Positions 18,663 through 26,972 of a stretch of DNA of 64,000 nucleotides are shown one piece after another. Within the stretch, counting starts at the first letter, position 1; each line of letters opens with the position of its first letter. Origin of the DNA: CAZZCU01 sp964652825 (GTDB lineage: Bacteria > Bdellovibrionota_B > Oligoflexia > Oligoflexales > CAZZCU01); NCBI GenBank assembly GCA_964652825.1, contig CAZZCU010000013.1, positions 5,078-69,077 of the forward strand, given 5' to 3'. The notes under the pieces were generated by a model, which was not told the DNA's origin, did no database searches, and saw only the letters and a list, made by a program, of their open reading frames with translations. A program made the position numbers and the translations under genes.

Positions 18663-19214
18663 AGCTTTCTCAAGGCGGCGCTTAATCGCCGGCATGACTG
18701 GCAAACGTCGCAAGACGTTACGTCGTGCCGGCTCCTGCAAATTGCGCAGCAAACTCAGCGCCGTGTCAAACGGCAAGGCATCAAAGGTACGTTTAAGACT
18801 GGCGCTGGATTCATTCGGCAGCGCGCGGATATCCCAGGTTCCTAGTTGTGGGCGAACTTCGTGCCCATAGGGCGGCGCCGGGATGCGCGCACGCGCGATC
18901 GTCGGTGGTTTGGCGGTCGCACCGGCACGAATGAGATTGAGGGTCGAAGAACGTGCGGCCAACGAAGCCAACTCGATAATCGGCGGCGCTAACGCAGCGA
19001 TTTTGACTTCGCCAACATCCTCTTCATCAAACGTCGGCAATGGCGGCAACTCGGATGACACGGCGGCGGTTATGACCTCGGCAAGGTCGGCATGTTTTTG
19101 CTGCTGGTGTCGCGCCCGATACAGCCGCGCTGAGACGCGCCGCAACAACCAGGTCGACAGCAACAAGCCGCCGATGAGCAATAACTTGGTGACGTTGCCA
19201 ATCGGATCCATCAT
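18651..19214 (-). CDS. Small membrane-anchored protein of unknown function
   Basis: The 187-residue protein has one N-terminal membrane helix (LLLIGGLLLSTWLL), a basic juxtamembrane stretch, an acidic Ala/Pro-rich linker, and a C-terminal helical part (LPFDTALSLLRNLQEPARR). That last segment faintly recalls MgtE-N/FliG-type helical repeats, which is too weak for a call. Its ATG overlaps the stop of the upstream aminopeptidase gene (ATGA), so the two are coupled. Its 3' end overlaps hppA tail to tail by 12 bases. Confidence 0.72.
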   Translation of the reverse strand: MMDPIGNVTKLLLIGGLLLSTWLLRRVSARLYRARHQQQKHADLAEVITAAVSSELPPLPTFDEEDVGEVKIAALAPPIIELASLAARSSTLNLIRAGATAKPPTIARARIPAPPYGHEVRPQLGTWDIRALPNESSASLKRTFDALPFDTALSLLRNLQEPARRNVLRRLPVMPAIKRRLEKALEG

Positions 19215-20512
19215 TGTGCTCCGCCACTCCAGCCGCCAAAGTGCGCGATATAAGCCAGCGCCAGCTTGGCAAACGCCGCTGCCTGCGTAAAGCGACCGGC
19301 GGTCTCGATCGTGTCATGCCGCGTATGAATCCACTCATTGTATTCCGAAGGATTCTCAAACGGAAACGCCGCGACAAAACCCTGGCGCGTCCATGAATAG
19401 TGATCGCTGTTGCCGGCATAAAGCGGCGCTTTCTTCCACGGCACACCAACATACTGATCCACGAGTGCGGCGAGCTGATTGTTGAAAGCAGCATTCGTGT
19501 TGTTGCTGACAAACCAGATTTCGTCGACGTTGGCGGCATTGTGCAGATTCATATCATGCTGCACCATCGCCACAACCTGAGTGCCGGCATGTTTGTATTT
19601 GGTGGCCATATCCTGGCTACCAACTAGGCCGATTTCTTCGGCAGCATAGCCGTGAATTTCCAGCGTGCGTTCGAGGGTCATATTGTTTTCCATTAACACC
19701 CGAAAGACTTCAAGATTGGTAGCAGTGCCACTGGCATTGTCATCAGCGCCGGGGGCGGGCGAATGTCGGCCGTCGCGGTGATTGATACTGTCGATGTGAC
19801 TACCAAGAATAATTATCTCTTCGGGTTTGACGCGGCCCTGAATCCGCACGACCAGACTCGGCTGCGACGTAGCGGTACCATGATCGAACGTCTCGATAGT
19901 GACGTCCTGACGACCGGCAACATGCGCCTGATAGAGCAAGGCGAGGCGATCGGCGACGGTTTTGCCAAGATCGCTGTCATGACGACGCGTCTCCATGCCG
20001 CTCAGTTCGACGACGGTTTCTTTGATCCGCTCGGGACTAACCTGCGCGACGACGGCACTAAGATCGGCGATTTTAGTGGTGATCGGAACGATCGGCGTTG
20101 CTTCTGCGACCACAATTGGGGCGATCACTTCACCAGTCAGCTTAAAAAGTGCGCCACAGGCCATGCCACTGGCATGGAGAGCGGCACTGAGACGTTCCAC
20201 TTGCTCATCGGCAAGCCGCATGACGGCAAAACTATGCTCTTGATGATGCAACACCTGCCCATAACGGGCGAGATCCGTATGCGCTGTATGCTGAGCATCA
20301 AGCTGGATCAGATACGTACGCGCGAAGTCCTTGGGCGAAGCGCCGAGCAGGCGCTTAATGCGATGCCCCTGGTGCTCGAACAAAACACCGTCGGTGGGCA
20401 AAGCATGAAACGACGTCTGGCCAACGGTTTCAATGACGAACGGCACATTGGCAAGGGCGACTTTGCTCAAGAAAAGAGCAGCAAGCGCGCACAGTAAATT
20501 CTTGGCTCTCAT
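19211..20512 (-). CDS. Exported M28 zinc aminopeptidase
   Basis: A 433-residue protein with a signal peptide (basic start, hydrophobic core, probable cut after KVALA). The two-zinc site of M28 aminopeptidases is complete: His in GSHIDS, Asp in GADDNASG, the Glu pair in AAEEIGL, Asp in QHDMN and His in NSDHYSW. It resembles the Aeromonas/Vibrio secreted leucyl aminopeptidase group, with about 125 residues between signal and catalytic domain that could be a propeptide. It probably works in the periplasm or outside the cell on oligopeptides. GGAGAG precedes the ATG. The next gene is translationally coupled. Confidence 0.92.
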   Translation of the reverse strand: MRAKNLLCALAALFLSKVALANVPFVIETVGQTSFHALPTDGVLFEHQGHRIKRLLGASPKDFARTYLIQLDAQHTAHTDLARYGQVLHHQEHSFAVMRLADEQVERLSAALHASGMACGALFKLTGEVIAPIVVAEATPIVPITTKIADLSAVVAQVSPERIKETVVELSGMETRRHDSDLGKTVADRLALLYQAHVAGRQDVTIETFDHGTATSQPSLVVRIQGRVKPEEIIILGSHIDSINHRDGRHSPAPGADDNASGTATNLEVFRVLMENNMTLERTLEIHGYAAEEIGLVGSQDMATKYKHAGTQVVAMVQHDMNLHNAANVDEIWFVSNNTNAAFNNQLAALVDQYVGVPWKKAPLYAGNSDHYSWTRQGFVAAFPFENPSEYNEWIHTRHDTIETAGRFTQAAAFAKLALAYIAHFGGWSGGAQ

Positions 20513-20661
20513 CGGACTCTCCCAGTGTGCGAACGTTAGAAAATTTTAGATTTTTTCAAAAAGTGATCTTTCCTCCACCATAGCGATGGGAAAAGACTTC
20601 GTCAAGCTGCGGCGCCTATGGTAGTTATTGGGGTTAACTAATACACATTTTGGAGGTTCCT

Positions 20662-21291
20662 ATGTTCATACGTTCGTTGTTGATTTCGAGTCTGTTGTTC
20701 ACATCGTTATTGCTGGACGCCGATGTTTTCGCCGCTGACGCAAAAGACCTGAAAGTCAAAATCACCACCAATATGGGCGTGATCGAAGGCAAGTTGTTTC
20801 ACGATAAGGTACCGAAAACCGTGGAGAACTTTGTGACGCTGGCGCGCAAAGGTTTTTATAACGGCATCGTCTTCCACCGCGTCATCCCCAAATTCATGAT
20901 TCAAACCGGCGACCCTAAAGGCAACGGTACGGGCGGACCGGGTTATCAGTTCGCCGATGAATTCCATAAAGACCTGAAACATAGCAAGCCTGGAATCTTC
21001 TCGATGGCAAACGCTGGTCCAAATACGAATGGTAGCCAGTTTTTTATCACCGTCGCGCCAACAACTTGGCTGGATAACAAGCATTCGGTCTTTGGCGAAG
21101 TCACCAGCGGCATGGATATCGTCACCAAAATTTCCGAGGCTCCGGCGACCAACGATCGACCGAACAAAGAAATAAAAATGGAAAAAGTCGAAATCATCGG
21201 TGACTGGTATCAACCTGGCAAAGCCAAGGTCGCCACCAAAGCCGAAACGAAAGCCGATCCCAAAACCAAACAACCCGCACAGAAGAAGTAA
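20662..21291 (+). CDS. Periplasmic cyclophilin-type peptidyl-prolyl isomerase
   Basis: The protein has an N-terminal signal peptide (probable cut after DVFA) and one cyclophilin domain, with FHRVIPKFMIQTGDP holding the catalytic arginine and NGSQFFITVAP. It should speed proline isomerisation of proteins folding in the periplasm. The C-terminal 25 residues are a Lys/Ala/Thr-rich tail. The frame opens with TTG at 20650, but the ATG at 20662 follows GGAGG at correct spacing. The stop overlaps the next cyclophilin's ATG by one base. Confidence 0.93.
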   Translation: MFIRSLLISSLLFTSLLLDADVFAADAKDLKVKITTNMGVIEGKLFHDKVPKTVENFVTLARKGFYNGIVFHRVIPKFMIQTGDPKGNGTGGPGYQFADEFHKDLKHSKPGIFSMANAGPNTNGSQFFITVAPTTWLDNKHSVFGEVTSGMDIVTKISEAPATNDRPNKEIKMEKVEIIGDWYQPGKAKVATKAETKADPKTKQPAQKK

Positions 21292-22145
21292 TGGCGATCA
21301 CGGTACGTAGTATAATAGGTATCGGCTTGTTGTTGCTGCTATCCGACGCCGTCGCTCTGGCGGCGCCGGCAACAGCGCCTTCGTCGCCGCCGACTCCTGC
21401 CAAGGCGGTGATCAAGACGTCAATGGGCAATATCGAAGTTCTGCTTGCGGTCGCTAAAACACCGCAAGCCGTCAGCAACTTTGTCAGTCTGGCGAAAAAA
21501 GGTTTTTACAACGGACAGGTATTTTTCCGGGTAGTGCCGGGTTTTTTGATTCAAGCGGGCGCCCCTGATGGTACCAATGCCGGCGATCCCGGCTATGACA
21601 TCGAGAAAGACACGGCGCACAAGCTAAAACATGATAAACCCGGCATCATCGCGTTCGTCGCTGGCGAAAGCGGTTATATTCACGGTAGCCAGTTTGTTAT
21701 CACTTTGCGCGCTGCGCCGCATCTTGACCGACGCCAGCAGATATTCGGCGAAGTCGTTAGCGGTCTCGAAGTTGTTCAAAAAATCTCCGAGACCCCAACA
21801 CGCGCCGCGAAGCCAATCAAGGATGTCAAAATCAACAGTATCGAGATCACACCAGCCGACATCGCCTTGACGAATGTCAAAACCCATCGCCTTCTGCAAC
21901 CACAGGATATTCAACAACTCACCGTCACGCAGGCTAATCTCCTGGCGCAAAAATTCGGCGAGGCACAAAAACTCGGTGCCCTGCAAAAACTGACTCTCGT
22001 TGCGACCGCCGCCAACGGCGGTAAAATCCAGGCCAACTACGCCGCCGAATTTGCCGAGCGGCGTACTGCCAAAGTCATCGTCTATGGCCGACTTGATCGC
22101 AAAGAAGAATTCCGCCTGCAAGAATCACAATTTATGCTCGATTAG
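21291..22145 (+). CDS. Second periplasmic cyclophilin with a C-terminal extension
   Basis: After a signal peptide (cut near ALAAPA), residues 38-185 form a cyclophilin domain (FFRVVPGFLIQAGAPDG, HGSQFVIT). The domain is followed by about 100 residues, starting DIALTNVKTHRLL, that are not part of the family and end in a charged strand-rich block. The extension might be an interaction module. The gene overlaps its paralogue by one base, so the two form a tandem pair from duplication or capture. The assembly gap begins three bases after the stop. Confidence 0.9.
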   Translation: MAITVRSIIGIGLLLLLSDAVALAAPATAPSSPPTPAKAVIKTSMGNIEVLLAVAKTPQAVSNFVSLAKKGFYNGQVFFRVVPGFLIQAGAPDGTNAGDPGYDIEKDTAHKLKHDKPGIIAFVAGESGYIHGSQFVITLRAAPHLDRRQQIFGEVVSGLEVVQKISETPTRAAKPIKDVKINSIEITPADIALTNVKTHRLLQPQDIQQLTVTQANLLAQKFGEAQKLGALQKLTLVATAANGGKIQANYAAEFAERRTAKVIVYGRLDRKEEFRLQESQFMLD

Positions 22146-22148
22146 CGT

Positions 22149-22248
22149 NNNNNNNNNNNNNNNNNNNNNNNNNNNNNNNNNNNNNNNNNNNNNNNNNNNN
22201 NNNNNNNNNNNNNNNNNNNNNNNNNNNNNNNNNNNNNNNNNNNNNNNN
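22149..22248. other. Assembly gap of exactly 100 N
   Basis: A 100-base placeholder separates the second cyclophilin gene from the 3' end of hemW. It removes the last codons of hemW; the amount of missing sequence is unknown. Confidence 0.99.
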
Positions 22249-23435
22249 TCAACCAACGAGCGAATTAACTCCACCGACCAAGCGGTTTCGCGAAACCACT
22301 CGCCGGGAGTCAGGCGCAAGGTCGCGCCGTCAAACAAAACAAGACCCCGCTGGATGCCTTCGCGCAAGACGGCATTGGGTTGCAGAATTCGTCGGGTACA
22401 TTCACGAATGTGCATCAGATCGGTACCCATGCGCGTGCGCAATGACGAGCCGACGTACTCGGCGATCCAAGCGTCGATGGAGCGATCCTGCAATTCCAGC
22501 GACGAGGTTTGCGCCAGCACATCAGCGGCACCGCCGGATGCCGCCAACGTTGTCGCCAAAAAGCCCTGCACGGATCGTGGATAGGCGTAACGTACGCCTA
22601 AACCATCAGCACCCGGCACATAGCCATGCGCACCGGCACCGACACCGATAAAATGGCCATCACGCCAATACAACCAATTATGCTCACAGGTATGTCCAGG
22701 TCTGGCCCAATTGGAGACCTCGTCATGCACGTAACCAGTCGCCGCCAGTTGCGCACACGCCACCTCATAACTGTCAGCTAAATTCTCGTCCGCCGCCGCC
22801 GTCACGACACCACGTGTTTGCCGCCTGCCGATAACCGTGCGCGGCTCATAGGTCAGCGTGTACAAACTCAAATGCGGCACACCCATCTGCAATGCAATAC
22901 TTAAATCCTGTCGCCACGACTCAGCCGTCTGTCCCTGCCAACCGTAAATCAGATCAAGATTGACGCTGGGAAAATCAAGCAAAGCCAACTCAACGGCTTG
23001 TCTTGCCTGCGTTGCATCATGATCACGCGTTAGGAATTTCAGTCCCGCCGCAGCAAATGTCTGAACACCCAACGACAGACGATTAAAGCCCAACGCCCGC
23101 CAACTAGCGATCTGAGCCGACGTCACGTCATTGGGATTCGCTTCCAAACTCACCTCGGTTGTCGCCTCCATAAACGGCGCCAGCAGCGTGAATAACGGTG
23201 CGTACTCCCGTGCAAATAAACCCGGTGTGCCACCGCCAAAAAAAATGCTCTTGAATTTCGTCCCTGGTGGCAAAGAACTCAACCAGACAACAAGCTGTTG
23301 ATGCAAATGCGTAAAATATTTTTCGACAGTGCTGCTATCAAAATTAGCAGTCTTGGCAAAATCACAGTAATGACAAATCGCGGAGCAAAACGGAACATGG
23401 ACATATAGGCCGATATCACGCCACGCTCTCTTCAT
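22249..23435 (-). CDS. hemW: HemW-like radical SAM protein, C terminus lost in the gap
   Basis: The N-terminal radical SAM cluster motif CSAICHYC (C-x3-C-x2-C) and FFGGGTPGLF are those of the HemW/HemN group. HemW is a heme-binding protein thought to deliver heme rather than oxidise coproporphyrinogen; true HemN has a longer N terminus. The ATG at 23435 is preferred to one 30 bases upstream because GGAGG lies just before it and the upstream gene stops at 23440. The frame runs into the gap, and the C-terminal HemW domain looks nearly complete. It is the last gene of a barrel-lipoprotein-HemW operon. Confidence 0.9.
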
Positions 23436-23439
23436 TTTG

Positions 23440-24198
23440 TCAGTTTCCTCCGCCTCCACCAGCATTAGTGCTATTCAGATAATTAATCAATTTTTCCTTG
23501 GTGGAATTACCGGGCTGGTTGTCGATTTTGGCGAGCGCCTCACTAACCGCCTCGCCCATACCCGCTGCCGGCCCCTCCCCGGCCGCTGCCGATACCTGCA
23601 AGCTGCCGATAATGGCATCAACGTCCTCGTCGGTCATCGTCTCCAGCTTGTCGCGATCAAAGTTGCCGCTACCATCAGGCAAAGTGAATTTTTGCACATA
23701 CATGGCTGAGTACGCCGCCGCGTAGAAAGATAATTGGAACGCAGCACTGGCGCCGTAGTCGGATTCTGTTCCAGACGCACGCAACGCCTCGGGAATCGCC
23801 TCCAGCCGCGCCAAAGCCGCCGCCATGTCAGCTAGGTTCTCGGCAGTTGCATCGACCGACAGAAAGGTCCCGACTTGCGCGAACAACGACGTACCACCAC
23901 CACTACCGCCGCCGCTAAACTGTGCTTTGATAATATCGAGAATCGCCAGACCGGCACGCGCCGCATAAGCCGCCCCTAACAAAGCATAACGCTGATAGTT
24001 GTCGGGTTCAGCGGCGATCAACTCTTCCAGAGTTGTGATCGCCGTCGTGTAATCACCACTCTCCAGGGCGATTTTGGCTTTCTCGTCCGGTGTGCGCGCC
24101 ACCTGATCCTCGGCAAGATTCTTTCGACCGCACGCCATCACAACCAAAGACAACAGCAAACAACATAATTTAACGATCAATAATCGACGCATGCTCAC
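23440..24198 (-). CDS. TPR-containing lipoprotein
   Basis: The lipobox VMAC ends a short signal peptide. Residues 40-80 form one tetratricopeptide-like repeat (ALESGDYTTAITTLEELIAAEP). The rest is helical and Ala/Gly-rich, ending in a glycine run. It recalls TPR lipoproteins that accompany outer-membrane or TRAP-type transport proteins, but the match is weak. The GTG start overlaps the stop of the upstream barrel gene, and hemW follows after four bases, so all three are coupled. Confidence 0.8.
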   Translation of the reverse strand: MSMRRLLIVKLCCLLLSLVVMACGRKNLAEDQVARTPDEKAKIALESGDYTTAITTLEELIAAEPDNYQRYALLGAAYAARAGLAILDIIKAQFSGGGSGGGTSLFAQVGTFLSVDATAENLADMAAALARLEAIPEALRASGTESDYGASAAFQLSFYAAAYSAMYVQKFTLPDGSGNFDRDKLETMTDEDVDAIIGSLQVSAAAGEGPAAGMGEAVSEALAKIDNQPGNSTKEKLINYLNSTNAGGGGGN

Positions 24199-25295
24199 AT
24201 CCCCACCGCAAAATAAACCACGTACAAATTCCGCGGATTGGCGCCGGGACTATCCCCGAGTTCGCGACCGTAAACAGTTGCGCCGATCTTCATCAGTAGC
24301 AGATCAAAACGCACGCCATACGTCGGATAACCCTGATAAACGCCGGCCGCCAGACCGACATAACTGCGCAATAATAATTTCGCCCCCAGATAAAGACGCT
24401 TGAACGCATGCTCATCGTAAGCACCGAGAATATCGCGATAATCCACACTCAAATGCAGGGCATCAACCGCGTTATGCAAAGTCACGCCCAGACCCGCATG
24501 CAGGGTTTGCTTGAATGCCGCCTGCGAGCCGGTAAAAGCCGTGTCGCCGACATCGTCAACTTTGAGCGCCAGGCGATAATCCAGCCAATGACCCTGCGCG
24601 AACAACAACAGCCCGGCATCGAAACCCATGCCCTGGCCAAACGATGCCGCTGCCGCTAAAGCGTCCGGATCGGAGGTCAACTCAGCGACACGCTGCTCAT
24701 CAGTTAACGCAACCGCGATGTCCGGCTCGCCAACATACAAATACTTTGCTGTCACCCCGAGCGATAGCCAACTGAGCGGACGCAAAGCAAAACTCGTGAC
24801 CGCGCCTGAGTATGCTTCGGCGGTGACGTTGATTTGCGGAACACCGCTGTCACCAAATCGCCGCGCCTGCACGTCCGGTTCAAAGCGTCCAAACACACCA
24901 AGACCAAAATTATTGGTGATATAGGCAATAGTCGAAGCAAAACCAAAATGTATCGGGTTATTAAATGCCGCGTCCACTATCGCCGATGGATCATCGCCAC
25001 CGTCGCCGCCACCGCCCATGACCTCCTGAGCAAACTCGACGGACTGCGCGGCCGCGATCACTGAGAACTGCGAGCCAAGCCAGCGATGAAACTTGCCGCC
25101 ATACGGCAACAACGCCGGATTGGCGAACATGACTCCTTCCTGACTCGCACGTGTTAACGACGCGCCACCAGCAGCTTGATCAAATGGCTCCTCGTACACC
25201 TGCTGATTGGTTTTGCGCGCCCATGCGGTCGAGCCGAAGCAACCGAGGGAAATGAATGCAAGTAAGCAAAGTTTTTGACAAGACGCCAAACGCAT
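24195..25295 (-). CDS. Predicted outer-membrane beta-barrel protein
   Basis: A signal peptide (cut near STAWA) is followed by alternating beta-strand sequence with many aromatic belts and turns, such as NNFGLGVFGRFEP, and a C terminus of alternating hydrophobic residues (NLYVVYFAVGM). It is similar in style to PorV/FadL-like barrels of unknown cargo. The frame opens with GTG at 25301; the ATG at 25295 has AAGGG 5 bases upstream and is preferred. It is the first gene of the operon and overlaps the lipoprotein gene by four bases, suggesting an outer-membrane pair. Confidence 0.78.
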   Translation of the reverse strand: MRLASCQKLCLLAFISLGCFGSTAWARKTNQQVYEEPFDQAAGGASLTRASQEGVMFANPALLPYGGKFHRWLGSQFSVIAAAQSVEFAQEVMGGGGDGGDDPSAIVDAAFNNPIHFGFASTIAYITNNFGLGVFGRFEPDVQARRFGDSGVPQINVTAEAYSGAVTSFALRPLSWLSLGVTAKYLYVGEPDIAVALTDEQRVAELTSDPDALAAAASFGQGMGFDAGLLLFAQGHWLDYRLALKVDDVGDTAFTGSQAAFKQTLHAGLGVTLHNAVDALHLSVDYRDILGAYDEHAFKRLYLGAKLLLRSYVGLAAGVYQGYPTYGVRFDLLLMKIGATVYGRELGDSPGANPRNLYVVYFAVGM

Positions 25296-25346
25296 GCGCA
25301 CCCTTTTTCAAGCAGGATACCAGATACTCATCAACTTCTAAGGCTA

Positions 25347-25398
25347 TCGGCAGATTTTACCCGGAACCTAAAGCTCAATAATCACAAGAATCTGCCGA
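25347..25398. repeat. Inverted repeat in a divergent promoter region
   Basis: TCGGCAGATT at 25347-25356 and AATCTGCCGA at 25389-25398 are perfect 10-base inverted arms 32 bases apart, between the barrel operon and the divergent PilZ gene. It could be a paired operator or loop site; no regulator is identified. Confidence 0.4.
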
Positions 25399-25442
25399 AA
25401 ACCTGAGTACGTACCTGTATTCCCATAATTTGCGGAGCCCGA

Positions 25443-26195
25443 GTGTTTAGGTTATTTCTGCGTCACAAAAAATTATCGCAAGGCGGCAAGACGACCACGG
25501 CCAAAAAAACCAGCGCCCGGCCGGCCCGTAATCGCCGTATCTTCGCGCGCTATGCCGTGGATCACAAACATCTGACCATGCTCAACGAGCAGGACATCTT
25601 GCTGATTCGCGAAATCTCGGCAAAAGGTTTTAGCACCTTTGTCTCGGAGCGCGGCTATTCGCGCCTCGAACTCGGCGATGTTTATCAAGCACGCATGCGT
25701 TACCTCGGCGAGTTTTATGATTTGCAGGCGCGTGTGTCGTGGAAAGACAACGGCGTCGTCGGCTTTGAGTTGGAGAACGCCGATCGCAGTATCCTGCAAT
25801 TCATGCAACGCCTGTTGCGACCCATGGAAATCGCGCACTCGCTGCGAGCAGTGGAAGCGAATTTCATGGCCGAGAACCACAGCGGCAAATCCTGGTATCA
25901 CGGCGAAGGCGACACTGACTTGTATGTGTGGCACGATCGTTCCGGACAAATCGCCGCCTGGCAGCTGGTGATCAGCGGCGAATACGTCGAATGGTCAACG
26001 AATGCCGGTATGAAAACCGGCGTCATGCAATCAGCCTCCGGCCAGGGTCAAAAACTAAAATTACCATTGAGCGCACCAGTACCGATCGCTGATACCGGCA
26101 TCAATAAGACCCGCCAGCAACTTGCCACGGATATCGTGATGTCGTTGCCGCTGCCAGTGCGCGAAGAATTAATTCCCACACTAACCGCGGGGTAA
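25443..26195 (+). CDS. PilZ-domain-like protein
   Basis: Residues about 30-130 fit a PilZ domain: the RxxxR motif is RIFAR (32-36) and the DxSxxG motif appears as EISAKG (57-62), with Glu replacing the usual Asp. The first 28 residues are basic. The C-terminal half (130-250) includes a Trp-rich block (SWYHGEGDTDLYVW, AAWQLVISG) not known to me. It may bind cyclic di-GMP, but the Glu substitution makes this uncertain. The GTG start has GGAG upstream. Two small genes and rlmD follow with short gaps, forming an operon. Confidence 0.75.
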   Translation: MFRLFLRHKKLSQGGKTTTAKKTSARPARNRRIFARYAVDHKHLTMLNEQDILLIREISAKGFSTFVSERGYSRLELGDVYQARMRYLGEFYDLQARVSWKDNGVVGFELENADRSILQFMQRLLRPMEIAHSLRAVEANFMAENHSGKSWYHGEGDTDLYVWHDRSGQIAAWQLVISGEYVEWSTNAGMKTGVMQSASGQGQKLKLPLSAPVPIADTGINKTRQQLATDIVMSLPLPVREELIPTLTAG

Positions 26196-26200
26196 CGACC

Positions 26201-26503
26201 ATGGGACTACGAATTATCGATCGCAATCTTAAAAACATGGCACCGCAGGAATATGAGGCACAGATGCAAGCTCAACTAAGCGCAGCTGCCGCGTTGTGGA
26301 GTAATAGTGTCGGTGCCAGTACCGCCAGCAACGAGGCCGGCTTTATCGCCAAAGTCACTGAGTCGCGCAACCGCCTGCATACACAAGCGGATGCCGCTGA
26401 TAAAGCCGAAGACATCAATCACCAAATTCGCGATCAACACGACGTCAGTTTAAAATTACAGACGCATCTGGATTTTCGGACGCTGATCAAACTTCTGCAG
26501 TAA
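26201..26503 (+). CDS. Small helical protein of unknown function
   Basis: The 100-residue, Ala/Gln-rich protein is predicted helical throughout with no membrane segment or signal. It starts five bases after the PilZ gene stop and ends 15 bases before the next gene, so it is clearly inside the operon. I see no recognisable motif. A partner of the PilZ protein is a guess from position only. Confidence 0.7.
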   Translation: MGLRIIDRNLKNMAPQEYEAQMQAQLSAAAALWSNSVGASTASNEAGFIAKVTESRNRLHTQADAADKAEDINHQIRDQHDVSLKLQTHLDFRTLIKLLQ

Positions 26504-26518
26504 TAGGGCAAGAACATC

Positions 26519-26962
26519 ATGGTCGTTAAACGCGCGCTTCGCGACGGCATCATCAAAAATCTTCTCAGCGGGATTACCGTGCAAACCGAGGAATTTTTCT
26601 CGGATGAAGACGACGATGACGATCAGGAAAACGGGGGCAAAAGCCGCATCGACCTGAAGACCGCCAAGGCACTGATCAACGCTCTGGCAAACTGGGCCGG
26701 CAAAGGCAAAGATGAAATCATTCAGGTCCTATGTCGCGAAATCGGCCTGGCTATCGCCGCCGTGCTCAAAGAACCGCTCAAGCAGGTAATCGAGAATCGT
26801 ACGCTGCGCGTCAGTCTGGAGCTCGTACCCAAGACCAAGGACAAAGCTAAAAATAAAAACAAACAGAAAGGCAAGGATCGCGATCACGACCGGCGTCCGA
26901 CCGCCAAAGCCGCCCGGCCCAAGCAAAAAACCGGTTCCAAAAAACCACCGCAGCAGCCATAA
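26519..26962 (+). CDS. Small protein with acidic head and lysine-rich tail
   Basis: The 147-residue protein has an acidic patch (FSDEDDDDDQEN, residues 27-38), a middle amphipathic helical part (AKALINALANWAGKG to about 105) and a highly basic, low-complexity tail with many Lys, Arg and Pro. The charge split suggests nucleic-acid or membrane-surface contact, but no family is recognised. It lies between the small helical gene and rlmD in the same operon, with AGGG upstream of the ATG. Confidence 0.7.
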   Translation: MVVKRALRDGIIKNLLSGITVQTEEFFSDEDDDDDQENGGKSRIDLKTAKALINALANWAGKGKDEIIQVLCREIGLAIAAVLKEPLKQVIENRTLRVSLELVPKTKDKAKNKNKQKGKDRDHDRRPTAKAARPKQKTGSKKPPQQP

Positions 26963-26972
26963 TCGCGCCCCT

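Noticed and set aside
19763..20497. 244-residue plus-strand frame
   Set aside because: It is antisense to the M28 aminopeptidase, whose zinc motifs prove the minus-strand gene.
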